DNA of 64,000 nt from Gammaproteobacteria bacterium (GCA_007693855.1 RECU01000034.1:62001-126000); one strand, 5' to 3'; counted from the first letter of the stretch, positions 1-9,695 are shown. Notes: generated by a model not told the origin, from the sequence alone. Numbers and translations: made by a program.

Positions 1-952
1 CCGGCCAGTCCGTCCTGCTGTCGTACCGGTCAGAGACCGGCTCGGCAGCCCTCTCAGCTGGTGCCTGCAGCCGCGCGAGTTCGGCGAGACCCTGTCGATG
101 GAGGATATCGGGCGTGAGGCCCGGACGGGTATGCCATTCCAGATGCCGCAGATAGCGTGCCTCGCCGTCGCGTTGTGCCCCGAGACCGGGGTCAGCCGGC
201 GCGACCGGCAGGTATTCCTCGACCAGGAAGTCATGCAGTCGGCGATAGGCCGGCAGTATCCGGGTCTCGATCAGCACGCGGGCGTCGCTGCGCAGCGCCT
301 CGGCGCGCACCGGATGCACGGTCGCCGGCAACTCCAGGAATGGCGCGAAAAAGCCACTGTCGTCGATGTCGTCCACCAGCAGCGCCCGCACCTGTGCCGG
401 CACCCGCCGCATGGCTGCCTGGGGCATGACCACCCCCCGGCGCATGCCCTGGCGCATCAGTGCGATGGTCTGCTGCACGTGGCTATCCAGCGTCTCCAGC
501 CGGCCAAGCCAGGCTTCGTAATCCTCGACGCGGGTGAACGCCAGCCGCCCGGTCAGCCCGTCGAGCAGTTGCACGCCCTCCAGGGCATGTATCGGCAGCA
601 GATGTTCGCCGGCCCGGTAGCCTGACACCCGATGCAGCAGCAGCCGCTCGGTCAGCGCGAGGTCCAGGGCGAGCGCCCCGGGCAATGCCTCGCGATCGAG
701 GCGCGCGATGGCGCGCAGCGCCTGACGGTCCGCCCGGTGTTCGGCCTCGAGCGCCCGGAGGGAGAGGTCGGGCCAGCGCGTGTCATGGCGCGCCATGTCG
801 CTGCCGGGCAGCACTACCGGCGAGGCTGCCACCAGCCGATCCCAGACCTCGGCGAGCAGCTGTTCAGTCTCGGCGACAGCGTCCGCCTCCGCCGAGGCGC
901 CCGCAGGGAGGAGCAGCAGGCCGGTAAGGAGCATCAGCCCTGGCAGGCGCAT
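1..952 (-). CDS. DUF885 family secreted protein, C-terminal part outside window
   Basis: The frame is open from an ATG at 952 down to base 1 with no stop, so the gene is cut by the window edge after about 317 residues. The first 22 or so residues look like a signal peptide (MRLPGLMLLTGLLLLPAGASA), implying export. The segments QTIALMRQGMRRG, then a PAYRRLHDFLVEEYLP stretch, then a histidine-threonine pair before LTPDILHRQGLAELARL, are recognisable landmarks of the DUF885 family, alpha-helical proteins related to metallopeptidases. The zinc-binding part expected further C-terminal is not in the window, so enzymatic activity cannot be judged. It is divergent from the gcv operon. The substrate is unknown. 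Confidence 0.8.
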   Translation of the reverse strand, partial: MRLPGLMLLTGLLLLPAGASAEADAVAETEQLLAEVWDRLVAASPVVLPGSDMARHDTRWPDLSLRALEAEHRADRQALRAIARLDREALPGALALDLALTERLLLHRVSGYRAGEHLLPIHALEGVQLLDGLTGRLAFTRVEDYEAWLGRLETLDSHVQQTIALMRQGMRRGVVMPQAAMRRVPAQVRALLVDDIDDSGFFAPFLELPATVHPVRAEALRSDARVLIETRILPAYRRLHDFLVEEYLPVAPADPGLGAQRDGEARYLRHLEWHTRPGLTPDILHRQGLAELARLQAPAERAAEPVSDRYDSRTDWP

Positions 953-1046
953 GGTCGAGGCAGTCTCCTGGCGAGGTGGTGGAATCGGCGCACAGCGTGG
1001 ATTCTCCCGGAGCCGTCGGAGGTCGGCAAGCGGCACGCGCCCGGGG

Positions 1047-1075
1047 TAGAGCTCTCCGGGTGCATCGGCTATGAT
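1047..1075 (+). promoter_or_regulatory. candidate promoter of the gcv operon
   Basis: TATGAT at 1070-1075 matches the sigma-70 -10 box at five of six positions. The hexamer 17 bases upstream (TAGAGC, 1047-1052) is a weak -35. Transcription would begin near 1082, just ahead of the first glycine aptamer, which is where a riboswitch leader should start. Assigned from position and one good hexamer only. Confidence 0.4.
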
Positions 1076-1091
1076 TGCGCGACCAATCGAC

Positions 1092-1275
1092 AGGTGACGG
1101 CCGGAGAGAGTCTGCTTCGCGCAGACCGCCGAAGGCGCAACCCGCCCGGAAACGCTCAGGCAACAGGGACGGTCGTTACAGGTTGGCTCTGGAGAGCGGC
1201 CCCATGCGGGCCCACCGAAGGGGAGCGGCGCGACGGGTTTGCGCCCAATCTCTCAGGTATCAGGACAGAGGGGCG
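1092..1275 (+). promoter_or_regulatory. tandem glycine riboswitch (two aptamers)
   Basis: Two glycine-aptamer copies lie in tandem ahead of gcvT. Copy 1 (about 1092-1176) has GGAGAG, then CCGCCGAAGG..GCAA, then CTCAGGCAACAGGGAC. Copy 2 (about 1185-1275) has CTGGAGAG, then CACCGAAGGGG, then TCTCTCAGGTATCAGGACAGAG. These are the conserved core strings of the family in the right order and spacing. In copy 2 the P1 helix can form between CTCTG (about 1187-1191) and CAGAG (1266-1270). In known cases glycine binding turns on the downstream glycine cleavage genes, which fits here. No intrinsic terminator is visible between copy 2 and gcvT, so control is more likely at translation initiation. Confidence 0.95.
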
Positions 1276-1331
1276 GCGGACACGCACGGGGCGGGTTCGT
1301 CCACGTCTGCCAGCCTGACCGGAGCGCCGCC

Positions 1332-2417
1332 ATGTCCCAGCGTACCCCACTGTACGATCAGCATCTCGCCGACGGCGCAAAAATCGTCGACTTCAGCGGC
1401 TGGGACATGCCGCTGCATTACGGCTCCCAGATGGATGAACATCACACGGTGCGCCGGGGTGCCGGGGTGTTCGACGTCTCGCACATGTGCGTCGTCGACC
1501 TGCGTGGCGGCGGTGCCCGGTCGCTGCTCTCGCGATTGATCGCCAATGATCCCGCGAAACTTCGCAGCCCGGGTCGTGCGCTCTACACCTGCATGCTCAA
1601 CGCGCACGGCGGCGTGATCGACGATCTCATCGTCTACTACTTTGCCGATGACTGGTACCGGATGGTCGTCAACGCCGGCACGCGCGACAAGGACGTGGCC
1701 TGGCTGCGTCAGCATGCCGAGGGATGCCCTGTCGAGGTGCTCGAGCGGCGCGACCTCGCCATGCTTGCCGTGCAGGGTCCTCAGGCGCGTGAGCTCGCGG
1801 CACCACGGGTCGGGGTCGACGCAGACGCCGCGTTGGCACTCAAGCCGTTCACTGCCGCCGTGGATGGTGACTGGATGGTGGCCCGCACCGGCTATACCGG
1901 TGAGGATGGCTGGGAGCTCGTACTGCCGGCAGGGGAGGCGGTGGAGCTGTGGCAGGCGTTGCTCGCAGCGGGCGTGCGGCCCTGCGGTCTCGGCGCCCGC
2001 GATACCTTGCGCCTGGAAGCAGGGATGAATCTCTACGGCCAGGATATGGACGAAACCGTGTCACCGCTGGCCTGCGGGCTGGCATGGACGGTCGCCTGGG
2101 CGCCGGCCGAGCGTGAGTTCATCGGGCGTGGCGCACTCGAGGCCGAGCGTGCTGCCGGTCCGTCGCCGCGTTTCGTCGGGTTGCTGCTGGAGGATCGCGG
2201 CGTGCTGCGTGCCGGGTATCCCGTGCATGCCGCGGAGGGCCAGGGCATCGTGACCAGTGGGGGTTTCTCGCCAACGCTCTCGCGCTCCATCGGCCTGGCA
2301 CGCCTGCCCGCCGGTGCCAGCGACCGCTGCGAGGTGGAGATCCGCGGCCGTCGGCTGGCGGCCCGTGTGGTCAGCCCCCCGTTTGTACGTCACGGCGAGC
2401 CCAGGGTCGCGCTGTAG
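1332..2417 (+). CDS. gcvT: aminomethyltransferase, T protein of the glycine cleavage system
   Basis: Transfers the methylene group from aminomethyl-lipoyl-H protein to tetrahydrofolate, giving 5,10-methylene-THF and ammonia. The 361-residue protein starts MSQRTPLYDQH, with a GGAG-type ribosome site ending about seven bases before the ATG. An upstream in-frame start at 1239 would lie inside the riboswitch and is rejected. Family landmarks include the GWDMPLHYGSQ motif near residue 25, the SHMCVVDLRG stretch, RTGYTGEDGWEL in the middle and the LGARDTLRLEAGMNLYG motif, which carries folate-site residues. It is first in the gcvT-gcvH-gcvPA-gcvPB run. A 64-base gap separates it from gcvH. Confidence 0.97.
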   Translation: MSQRTPLYDQHLADGAKIVDFSGWDMPLHYGSQMDEHHTVRRGAGVFDVSHMCVVDLRGGGARSLLSRLIANDPAKLRSPGRALYTCMLNAHGGVIDDLIVYYFADDWYRMVVNAGTRDKDVAWLRQHAEGCPVEVLERRDLAMLAVQGPQARELAAPRVGVDADAALALKPFTAAVDGDWMVARTGYTGEDGWELVLPAGEAVELWQALLAAGVRPCGLGARDTLRLEAGMNLYGQDMDETVSPLACGLAWTVAWAPAEREFIGRGALEAERAAGPSPRFVGLLLEDRGVLRAGYPVHAAEGQGIVTSGGFSPTLSRSIGLARLPAGASDRCEVEIRGRRLAARVVSPPFVRHGEPRVAL

Positions 2418-2481
2418 CTTGCCGGTCTGAAGTCCCGACCGTGGCGCTTCCGCGGTCGCAACAGTGGAGTCGGAGAAACCC

Positions 2482-2874
2482 ATGAGTGAAGTCCCCTCGG
2501 AATTGAAATACACCTCGGATCATGAGTGGCTGCGTGTCGAGGACGATGGCAACGTGGTGGTCGGCGTCACCGATCACGCGCAGGCGGCGCTCGGCGAACT
2601 GGTGTTCGTGGAGCTGCCTGAGTCGGGCAGCGAGGTCGCCCAGGGCGATGCCTGCGCGGTGGTGGAATCCGTGAAGGCAGCCTCGGACGTATACGCTCCA
2701 GTCACCGGCGAGATTCTGGGCGTCAATGAGGACCTCGCCGATACCCCTGAAAAGGTCAACCAGGATCCCTACGGCGACGGTTGGCTGTTCCGCATGCGGC
2801 TGGTCGATCCCGATGTCCTCGGCGAGCTGCTCGATGCGGAGGCCTATCAGGCCCTTCTCGACGAACTCGACTGA
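2482..2874 (+). CDS. gcvH: glycine cleavage system H protein (lipoyl carrier)
   Basis: The 130-residue lipoyl-domain protein shuttles the aminomethyl intermediate between P, T and L proteins. The lipoylated lysine is K65, in the motif [14 protein letters not shown]; the surrounding sequence is the classic H-protein hairpin. The ATG at 2482 ([10 protein letters not shown]) follows GGAG at about 2470-2474. A start six codons earlier is possible but would include the ribosome site in the coding region. Length and the position of the lysine agree with E. coli GcvH (K64). The L protein (Lpd) is not in this window; the lipoyl transferase lipB is, at 28.3-29.0 kb. Confidence 0.97.
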   Translation: MSEVPSELKYTSDHEWLRVEDDGNVVVGVTDHAQAALGELVFVELPESGSEVAQGDACAVVESVKAASDVYAPVTGEILGVNEDLADTPEKVNQDPYGDGWLFRMRLVDPDVLGELLDAEAYQALLDELD

Positions 2875-2903
2875 TCCCCTGCAAGCCCCGCGAGGACCCG
2901 ATC

Positions 2904-4277
2904 ATGGCATTCATTCCCCACACCGAAGGCGACGTCGCCGACATGCTGGCTGCGATCGGCGCGGCCAGCATCGGTGAGCTGTTCGACGAAATCCCGCCCG
3001 GCCTGAGGGTGGACGAACTGCCCGGCGTGCCCGAGGCCATCAGCGAGATGGCAATCACCCGGCTGATGCAGGCGCGGGCCGCGCAGGACCAGGGTGCCCT
3101 GTGCTTCATAGGCGCCGGCGCCTATGAACATCACATCCCGGCGGCGGTCTGGGAAATCACCACGCGGGGCGAATACTACAGTGCCTACACGCCTTATCAG
3201 GCGGAGGCCAGCCAGGGCACGCTGCAGCTCATCTACGAATATCAGAGCATGATGGCGAGCCTGACGGGGCTGGACGTCTCCAATGCCTCGCTCTACGACG
3301 GCGCCTCGGCCCTGGCGGAGGCGGCGCTCATGGCGGTGCGCGCGAACCGACGCTCGAAGGCCCGGCGCATCCTGCTGCCGCGGACGGTGCCGCCGGTCTA
3401 TGCCCGCGTGGCCGAAGCGATTGCGGGTACCCAGGGCATCGAGTTCTGCCGCGTGGACTACGACACCGCGTCGGGCACGACGCCAGTGGCGGCACTCGCC
3501 CCCTGGGAGAACGAAGACGTCACTGCCGTGGTCATCCCGCAGCCGACCTTCCTCGGCAGCCTCGAGGCGGTCGACGCCTTGACCGACTGGGCACACGCGC
3601 GCGGGGCGCTGGTGATCGCGGTGGTCAATCCGCTGTCGCTGGCACTGCTCAAACCACCAGGCCAGTGGGGCGCCGCCGGGGCCGACATCGCCTGCGGCGA
3701 GGGTCAACCTCTGGGCGTACCGTTGTCTTCGGGTGGACCATACTTCGGGTTCATGACCACCCGCGCATCGCATGTGCGCCAGATGCCCGGTCGGATCGTG
3801 GGTCGCACGGTGGACCTCGACGGCAAACCCGGCTTCACGCTCACACTGCAGGCCCGTGAGCAGCACATCCGCCGCTCCAAGGCGACTTCGAACATCTGTA
3901 CCAACCAGGGGTTGATGGTCACCGCGGCGACCATCTACATGTCGCTGCTGGGCGCCGAGGGTCTGGCGCGGGTCGCCGCATCCAGCCATGCCAACACCCG
4001 GCGGCTGGTCGATGCGCTCAGCGCCCTGCCCGGAGTCGAGCGCGCCCTGAGCGGGCCGTGCTTCCACGAAAGCGTGCTGCGCTTCGACCGCCCGGTCGGG
4101 CCGGTGCTCGAGGCCCTGGCGACGCGGGATGTGTTCGGCGGTTATGACCTCACCACGGACTTCCCTGAACTCGGCCATGCCCTGCTGGTGTGCGCGACCG
4201 AGACCAAGACTGCCGAGGATATCGCCCACTATGCCGGGGCGCTTGCCGACGTGCTCAAGCAGCAGAAGGTGGCTTGA
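2904..4277 (+). CDS. gcvPA: glycine dehydrogenase (decarboxylating) subunit 1, P protein alpha
   Basis: 457 residues, starting [19 protein letters not shown] at the ATG at 2904, 29 bases after gcvH. It corresponds to the N-terminal half of the long single-chain P protein of E. coli; here the enzyme is encoded by two genes, as in many Gram-positives, archaea and some Gammaproteobacteria. Recognisable stretches are [31 protein letters not shown] and the CTNQGLM motif near residue 333. This half lacks the PLP lysine, which is in the beta subunit. With GcvPB it decarboxylates glycine and loads the aminomethyl group onto GcvH. It is followed by gcvPB after one base, so the two are almost certainly translated in step. 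Confidence 0.96.
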   Translation: MAFIPHTEGDVADMLAAIGAASIGELFDEIPPGLRVDELPGVPEAISEMAITRLMQARAAQDQGALCFIGAGAYEHHIPAAVWEITTRGEYYSAYTPYQAEASQGTLQLIYEYQSMMASLTGLDVSNASLYDGASALAEAALMAVRANRRSKARRILLPRTVPPVYARVAEAIAGTQGIEFCRVDYDTASGTTPVAALAPWENEDVTAVVIPQPTFLGSLEAVDALTDWAHARGALVIAVVNPLSLALLKPPGQWGAAGADIACGEGQPLGVPLSSGGPYFGFMTTRASHVRQMPGRIVGRTVDLDGKPGFTLTLQAREQHIRRSKATSNICTNQGLMVTAATIYMSLLGAEGLARVAASSHANTRRLVDALSALPGVERALSGPCFHESVLRFDRPVGPVLEALATRDVFGGYDLTTDFPELGHALLVCATETKTAEDIAHYAGALADVLKQQKVA

Positions 4278-4278
4278 A

Positions 4279-5745
4279 ATGACTGAACCGCTGATTTTTG
4301 AACACTCCCGTGCGGGGCGTTTTGCCCGGGCCCAGGCACCGGTGGTGCGCGAGGAAGTCGAGTTGCCGGCCGACTGCCTGCGCGCCGAACCGCCCGTGCT
4401 GCCCGAGGTCTCCGAGCTGCAGGCGGTGCGTCACTACACCCGGCTGTCGCAGCGCAACTTCTCGATCGATACCCACTTCTACCCGCTCGGCTCCTGCACC
4501 ATGAAATACAACCCGCGAGCCTGTAACACGCTCGCGCTGCAACCGGGTTTTCGCGGGCGCCACCCCTATGCGCCGGCGTCGCACAGCCAGGGATTTCTGG
4601 CCTGCATGTTCGAGCTGCAGGAAATGTTGAAAGGGGTCACCGGCATGCAGGCGGTCTCGCTGACGCCGATGGCGGGCGCACAGGGCGAACTGGCCGGGGT
4701 CCTGATGATCCGCGCCTATCACCATGCCCGCAACGAGACGCATCGCAACGAAATCCTCGTGCCCGATGCCGCGCACGGCACCAATCCGGCCACCGCGGTG
4801 ATGTGTGGCATGAAGGTGGTGGAACTGCCGACCGACGCGGACGGCGATGTCGACATCGCTGCTCTCGAGCAGGCGGTCGGACCGAATACGGCTGGGATCA
4901 TGCTGACCAATCCGTCGACGGTCGGGGTGTTCGAGCGCAAGATCGAGCAGATCGCCAAGATCGTGCACGGTGCGGGTGGTCTGCTCTATTACGACGGCGC
5001 GAACCTCAACGCCATCCTGGGCAAGGTGCGCCCCGGGGACATGGGTTTCGATGTCATCCACATGAACCTGCACAAAACCTTCTCCACCCCTCACGGTGGC
5101 GGCGGCCCCGGGTCCGGGGCCGTTGGCGTGGGCGCCCGGCTGCAACCCTTCATGCCCATCCCGGTCGTCGGACGCGAGGGCGACCGTTACCGCTGGCAGG
5201 ACGAAAAAGACCTGCCGCAGAGCATCGGTCGGCTGTCGGGCTTCATGGGCAATGCTGGCGTGCTGCTGCGCGCCTACATCTACATGCGTATGCTCGGGCA
5301 GGAGGGCATGCGTCAGGTCGGCGAGTTCGCGACGCTCAACGCCAACTACCTCGCCGCCCGACTCAAGGCGGCCGGTTTCGAACTGGCCTACCCGCGCCGA
5401 CGCGCCAGCCACGAATTCATCATCACGCTCAAGCGTATGGCCAAGGACCAGGGCGTCACCGCGATGGACGTCGCCAAGGCGCTGCTGGATTACGGTTTCC
5501 ATGCACCGACCACCTACTTCCCGCTGCTGGTGCCGGAGTGTCTGCTGATCGAGCCGACCGAGACCGAATCCAAGGAAGCGCTGGACGGGTTCATCGACGC
5601 GATGTGTGACATCATGGAGCGTGCCGTGCGCGATGCCGAGCATCTCAAGGGCGCGCCGTGGACGCTGCCGGTCCGCAGGCTTGACGATGTCCGCGCCGCC
5701 CGACAGCTTGATGTGGCCTGGCGGCCAGGGTCGGTTGACGCCTGA
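4279..5745 (+). CDS. gcvPB: glycine dehydrogenase (decarboxylating) subunit 2, P protein beta
   Basis: 488 residues from the ATG at 4279, which lies one base after the gcvPA stop. The PLP-binding lysine is K266 in [19 protein letters not shown], the strongly conserved glycine-rich site of P proteins. Other landmarks are [15 protein letters not shown] near residue 66 and [11 protein letters not shown] near residue 163. It forms the active alpha2beta2 P protein with GcvPA. A longer frame starting at 4129 lies inside gcvPA and is rejected. Followed after 40 bases by a kinase gene that may share the transcript. Confidence 0.97.
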   Translation: MTEPLIFEHSRAGRFARAQAPVVREEVELPADCLRAEPPVLPEVSELQAVRHYTRLSQRNFSIDTHFYPLGSCTMKYNPRACNTLALQPGFRGRHPYAPASHSQGFLACMFELQEMLKGVTGMQAVSLTPMAGAQGELAGVLMIRAYHHARNETHRNEILVPDAAHGTNPATAVMCGMKVVELPTDADGDVDIAALEQAVGPNTAGIMLTNPSTVGVFERKIEQIAKIVHGAGGLLYYDGANLNAILGKVRPGDMGFDVIHMNLHKTFSTPHGGGGPGSGAVGVGARLQPFMPIPVVGREGDRYRWQDEKDLPQSIGRLSGFMGNAGVLLRAYIYMRMLGQEGMRQVGEFATLNANYLAARLKAAGFELAYPRRRASHEFIITLKRMAKDQGVTAMDVAKALLDYGFHAPTTYFPLLVPECLLIEPTETESKEALDGFIDAMCDIMERAVRDAEHLKGAPWTLPVRRLDDVRAARQLDVAWRPGSVDA

Positions 5746-5785
5746 TCGGTTTGGCGACGGTCAGGATAACAGCGGGGGAGAGACA

Positions 5786-6724
5786 TTGACGGCACTGATC
5801 TGCGGCTCACTGGCTTTTGACAACATCATGGTGTTCCCGGGCCGTTTCCGCGAGCATATCCTGCCGGATCGAATCCACATGCTGAACGTGGCTTTCATGG
5901 TCCCGGAGATGCGTCGGGAGTTCGGCGGCTGCGCGGGTAATATTGCCTACAATCTGCATGCCATCGGTGGTGCAGCCCTGCCCATGGGTACGGTGGGCGA
6001 TGACTTCGCGCCCTACCGCGAGCGCCTGCGCAGCCTCGGCGTCGATGACCGCTTCATCCGCCCTGTCGAAGGCCGCTTCACCGCACAGGCCTACATCACC
6101 ACCGACCTTGACGACAACCAGATCACCGCCTTCCATCCCGGGGCGATGGAGTGCGCTCACGATAACCCTGTCCCGACAGATGCGGGGGTCAGCATCGGCA
6201 TCGTTGCTCCAGATGGCCGTGACGGGATGCTGCAGCATGCCGAGCAGTTCGCCGCAGCGGACATTCCCTTCGTGTTCGATCCTGGCCAGGGACTGCCGAT
6301 GTTCGACGGTGACGAACTTCGGCGGTTCATCGAGCTTGCCAGTTGGGTGACGGTGAACGACTACGAAGCCGGTCTGCTGCAGCAGAAGACGGGGTTGGCC
6401 CCGGCGGAGATCGCCGAGCGGGTTCACGCGCTGGTGGTCACGCGTGGCAGTGAAGGCTCGAACATCTGGGTGGACGACCGGCGTCTCGACATCCCACCGG
6501 TCACCGCGGCGACGGTGACCGATCCGACCGGCTGCGGTGACGCGTATCGCGCGGGTCTACTCTACGGGCTGATGCACGAAGCCGACTGGCAGACCACCGG
6601 GCGCCTCGCCTCGCTGCTCGGCGCCCTGAAGATCGCGAGCCCTGGCACGCAGAACCACGTGCTGTCCCACGAACTTGTGGCTGGCGCCTTCCGCACGGCC
6701 TTCGACCGCGAGCTGGGCATCTAG
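5786..6724 (+). CDS. PfkB-family carbohydrate/nucleoside kinase (adenosine-kinase-like)
   Basis: 312 residues from a TTG at 5786. This start is chosen because GGGGGAG sits seven bases upstream and the protein begins with the typical first strand ALICGSLAFDNIMVF; no suitable ATG is near. The first PfkB region is seen at GGCAGNIAYNLHAIGG (47-62) and the second at DPTGCGDAYRAG (246-257), where D252 is the predicted catalytic base and the GCGD run is the anion hole. The family phosphorylates ribokinase- or adenosine-type substrates using ATP. The exact substrate cannot be read from sequence. Its position 40 bases after gcvPB suggests co-expression with glycine cleavage; the metabolic link is inference. 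Confidence 0.85.
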   Translation: MTALICGSLAFDNIMVFPGRFREHILPDRIHMLNVAFMVPEMRREFGGCAGNIAYNLHAIGGAALPMGTVGDDFAPYRERLRSLGVDDRFIRPVEGRFTAQAYITTDLDDNQITAFHPGAMECAHDNPVPTDAGVSIGIVAPDGRDGMLQHAEQFAAADIPFVFDPGQGLPMFDGDELRRFIELASWVTVNDYEAGLLQQKTGLAPAEIAERVHALVVTRGSEGSNIWVDDRRLDIPPVTAATVTDPTGCGDAYRAGLLYGLMHEADWQTTGRLASLLGALKIASPGTQNHVLSHELVAGAFRTAFDRELGI

Positions 6725-6821
6725 GCGCAGGCAGTTCCCGCCTCCCGGGGGGAATGTTCGGCGCCCCGAATGGTCCATCGGACGTGGGTAACGGCAACGT
6801 CGACTGTATCGGAGGAGCGCG

Positions 6822-9695
6822 ATGATCCATGGAAGGTGGCGGCGCCAGGTACGGCGCGGATGGCTTGCGCTGGCCGGTGCGGCTCTGGCTCTGCCTGTGG
6901 CCGCGGTGGCCGATCCGTCCGCCGAGCTGCCGGAAGAGATGCTTGGCGAGATTCGCGCGGAAGCCTCCGCCGACTGGGCCGAGACGCTTGCCGGCATCGC
7001 CCCTGGCGTCGTCTCTATCCGGGTAGATGGCACCCGGGCCTTCGACACCGAGTGGAACCAGTCCACCCAGGCCACCGGATTCGTGGTCGACGCCGAGCGC
7101 GGTCTCATCCTCACCAACCGCCACGTGGTGATGCCCGGGCCGGTGGTGGCGGTGGCCATCTTCCTGAACCAGGAGGAGCTCGAGCTCACGCCCGTTTACC
7201 GTGATCCGGTGCATGATTTCGGCCTGTTCCGCTACGATCCGGCGGCGCTGCGCTTCATCGATCCGCCATCGCTGCCGCTGGTGCCCGAGAACGCCCGTGT
7301 CGGCCGCGAAATCCGCGTGGTCGGTAACGACGCCGGCGAGCAGCTGTCGATCCTGGCCGGCACCATCGCCCGGCTGGATCGCCAGGCGCCGGACTATGGC
7401 CGGGGGCGCTACAACGATTTCAATACGTTCTACATCCAGGCCGCCTCGGGGACCTCCGGGGGCTCGTCGGGCTCGCCGGTGATCGACATCAATGGCGACG
7501 TCGTCGCCCTGAACGCCGGCGGGCGGGCGCAGGCCCAGTCGAGCTTTTTCCTGCCGCTGGATCGGGTTGCGCGGGCGTTGGCGCTGATCCAGGCCGGCGA
7601 GCCGGTACCCCGCGGCACGCTGCAGGCGACCTTCGTGCGCCAGTCCTATGCGGAGCTGCGTCGGCTGGGCCTGGATGAGCAGACCGAGGCGGAAGTGCGC
7701 GCGGCCTTTCCCGACCAGACCGGCATGCTGGTGGTCGAGCAGATCCTGCCGGGCGCCGCGGCGGCCGGTCGTCTGCAGACCGGTGACATTCTGCTGGCGG
7801 TCGATGGTCAGTGGCTCACGGAATTCCTGCCGCTGGCCGAGGCACTCGACGGCGCGGTCGACGGCGAAGTCGCGCTGACCGTCCAGCGGGGCGAGTCACG
7901 GTTGGAGTTCGTCGTCCCCGTGGACGACCTGCACGCCATTACGCCCGATGAGTTCATCTACGTCGGCGATGCCGTGGTCCATCGCCTGTCCTACCAGCAG
8001 GCACGCCACTACAATCTTCCGGTGAGCGGGATTTTCGTCGCCAATCCCGGCTATATCTTCGCCACCGCGGCCATTCCCCGCGGCGCGGTGATCAGCGAGT
8101 TCAACGGTCAGTCCACGCCCGACCTGGACGCCTTCGAGGCGGCGCTGGCCGAGATCCCGCATGGTGCCAGGGTACCGGTGCGCTTTGTCACGCTCGACGA
8201 TCCTGCCAGTCCGCGGCTGCGGGTGATGCAGATGGGCCGGGACTGGTTTCCGTCGGAGCGCTGTCGACGCGACGACGTCCGGGGCTACTGGCCGTGTGTG
8301 GCGCTGGCCGAACCGCCGTCGGCCGCGCCTCCGGCGGTGGCGAGTACGCGCTTTACCGGGCAGGGCGAGCGCCGCGCACGAGCCATCGAGCCCTCGCTGG
8401 TGATGGTGAACTTCGACATGCCCTTCGTGCTCTCTGGCATCAGCGAACGCCACTATTACGGTACCGGCCTGGTGGTCGACGCCGAGCGGGGGCTGGTGGT
8501 GGTCGATCGCAACACCGTGCCCGTGTCGATCGGCGACGTCCGCCTGACCTTTGCCGGCTCCCTGGAAGTGCCGGGTCGTGTCGAATACCTTCACCCGAAG
8601 CACAACATCGCCATCGTCTCCTACGATCCCGCCTTGATCGGCGATACGCCCGTGCGCAGTGCCCGGCTGTCGAATGGCAACCTGCCCGCCCCCGGGGACC
8701 GTCTCTGGGTGGTCGGGTTGCGGGCGGATCATTCGCTGATCAGTCAGTCGGCCACGGTGTCGGCGATCGAGCCGGTGAATTTTCCGCTGTCGCGGTCGCT
8801 GGGGTTCCGCAACGTGAATCTCGACGTGATCCGGCTGGTCAATCCACCGAATGAATTCGATGGTGTGCTGGTCGACAGTGGCGGCCGGGTGGTGGCCCGC
8901 TGGGCCAGTTTCCTGCTGGAGGGCGGTGGCGACAGTGACCAGCTGACCATGGGTATCCCCGCAGAGCTCATCGGCGAGGCGGTGGCCGCCCACCGCGCAG
9001 GTGAGCCCCTGCACTCGCTGGAAGTCGAGTGGCGCATGCTGCCGCTCTCCGGCGCGCGGCGCCTCGGCGTCGACGAGGCCCGCGTGCGTGAATTCGAAGA
9101 CCGCTGGCCGGCGCGTCGCCAGATGCTCAGCGTGGTGCGCACCGTCGCCGACTCCCCCGCAGCGGGCCTGCTGGAGGCTGGTGACGTACTGCTGAGTATC
9201 GACGGGGCGCCGGTGAACAGCTTCCGTGCCGTCGAACGAAAGACCCAGCGCCCGCAGGTCCAGGTCGAACTCTGGCGTGGGGGTGAGGTGGTGTCGCTGG
9301 AGGTCGCTACCGTGGCCCTTGGCGGCGAGGAGGTCGAGCGGGTGGTGCGATGGGCCGGCGCGCTGCTGCAGGCGCCGCACCGCGCGCTTGCCGCACAGCG
9401 GGGCATTCCTCGGGAAGGCGTCTACGTCAGCTGGTTCGCGTTTGGCTCACCGGCATCGCGGCACAATCTCTGGGCGGGTCGGCGGATCATCGAGGTCAAT
9501 GGCCAGCAGACCGCCGATCTCGACAGTTTCATCGAGGCCGTATCCGGTCTCGGCGAGACGGATCCCGTGCGGCTGCGCACCGTGAACTGGAACAACGTGC
9601 CCCAGGTGATCACGCTGCGTCTTGACGAGCGCTACTGGCCCGCCTTCGAGCTGCGCCGCGAGGGACAGGGCTGGGAGCGCAGTCCGCTGCCGTGA
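6822..9695 (+). CDS. duplicated HtrA/Nma111-like serine protease with four PDZ domains
   Basis: 957 residues; ATG preceded by GGAGG with about six bases of spacing. Residues 1-30 form an Arg-rich signal peptide. Residues about 45-260 are a trypsin-fold HtrA domain with predicted triad H101 (LTNRHVV), D132 (VHDFGLF) and S216 (GGSSGSPV). PDZ-like domains follow at about 285-365 and 375-465. A second protease-like domain spans about 515-730 and has lost the catalytic residues: VVVDRNTVP replaces the His motif, KHNIAIVSY has Asn at the Asp position, and FDGVLVDSGG has no nucleophile motif. Two more PDZ-like domains end the protein. Active-degenerate duplication with paired PDZs is the layout of yeast Nma111. 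Probably periplasmic. The next gene overlaps its stop. Confidence 0.88.
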   Translation: MIHGRWRRQVRRGWLALAGAALALPVAAVADPSAELPEEMLGEIRAEASADWAETLAGIAPGVVSIRVDGTRAFDTEWNQSTQATGFVVDAERGLILTNRHVVMPGPVVAVAIFLNQEELELTPVYRDPVHDFGLFRYDPAALRFIDPPSLPLVPENARVGREIRVVGNDAGEQLSILAGTIARLDRQAPDYGRGRYNDFNTFYIQAASGTSGGSSGSPVIDINGDVVALNAGGRAQAQSSFFLPLDRVARALALIQAGEPVPRGTLQATFVRQSYAELRRLGLDEQTEAEVRAAFPDQTGMLVVEQILPGAAAAGRLQTGDILLAVDGQWLTEFLPLAEALDGAVDGEVALTVQRGESRLEFVVPVDDLHAITPDEFIYVGDAVVHRLSYQQARHYNLPVSGIFVANPGYIFATAAIPRGAVISEFNGQSTPDLDAFEAALAEIPHGARVPVRFVTLDDPASPRLRVMQMGRDWFPSERCRRDDVRGYWPCVALAEPPSAAPPAVASTRFTGQGERRARAIEPSLVMVNFDMPFVLSGISERHYYGTGLVVDAERGLVVVDRNTVPVSIGDVRLTFAGSLEVPGRVEYLHPKHNIAIVSYDPALIGDTPVRSARLSNGNLPAPGDRLWVVGLRADHSLISQSATVSAIEPVNFPLSRSLGFRNVNLDVIRLVNPPNEFDGVLVDSGGRVVARWASFLLEGGGDSDQLTMGIPAELIGEAVAAHRAGEPLHSLEVEWRMLPLSGARRLGVDEARVREFEDRWPARRQMLSVVRTVADSPAAGLLEAGDVLLSIDGAPVNSFRAVERKTQRPQVQVELWRGGEVVSLEVATVALGGEEVERVVRWAGALLQAPHRALAAQRGIPREGVYVSWFAFGSPASRHNLWAGRRIIEVNGQQTADLDSFIEAVSGLGETDPVRLRTVNWNNVPQVITLRLDERYWPAFELRREGQGWERSPLP

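Noticed and set aside
98-1318. Plus-strand frames across the DUF885 gene and the riboswitch
   Set aside because: They are shadows of the minus-strand gene, and the 632-1318 frame also runs through the glycine aptamers.
2847-4229. A 460-codon minus-strand frame opposite gcvPA
   Set aside because: Composition is that of an antisense shadow (His/Arg/Gly-rich), with no family motif, whereas gcvPA is clear.
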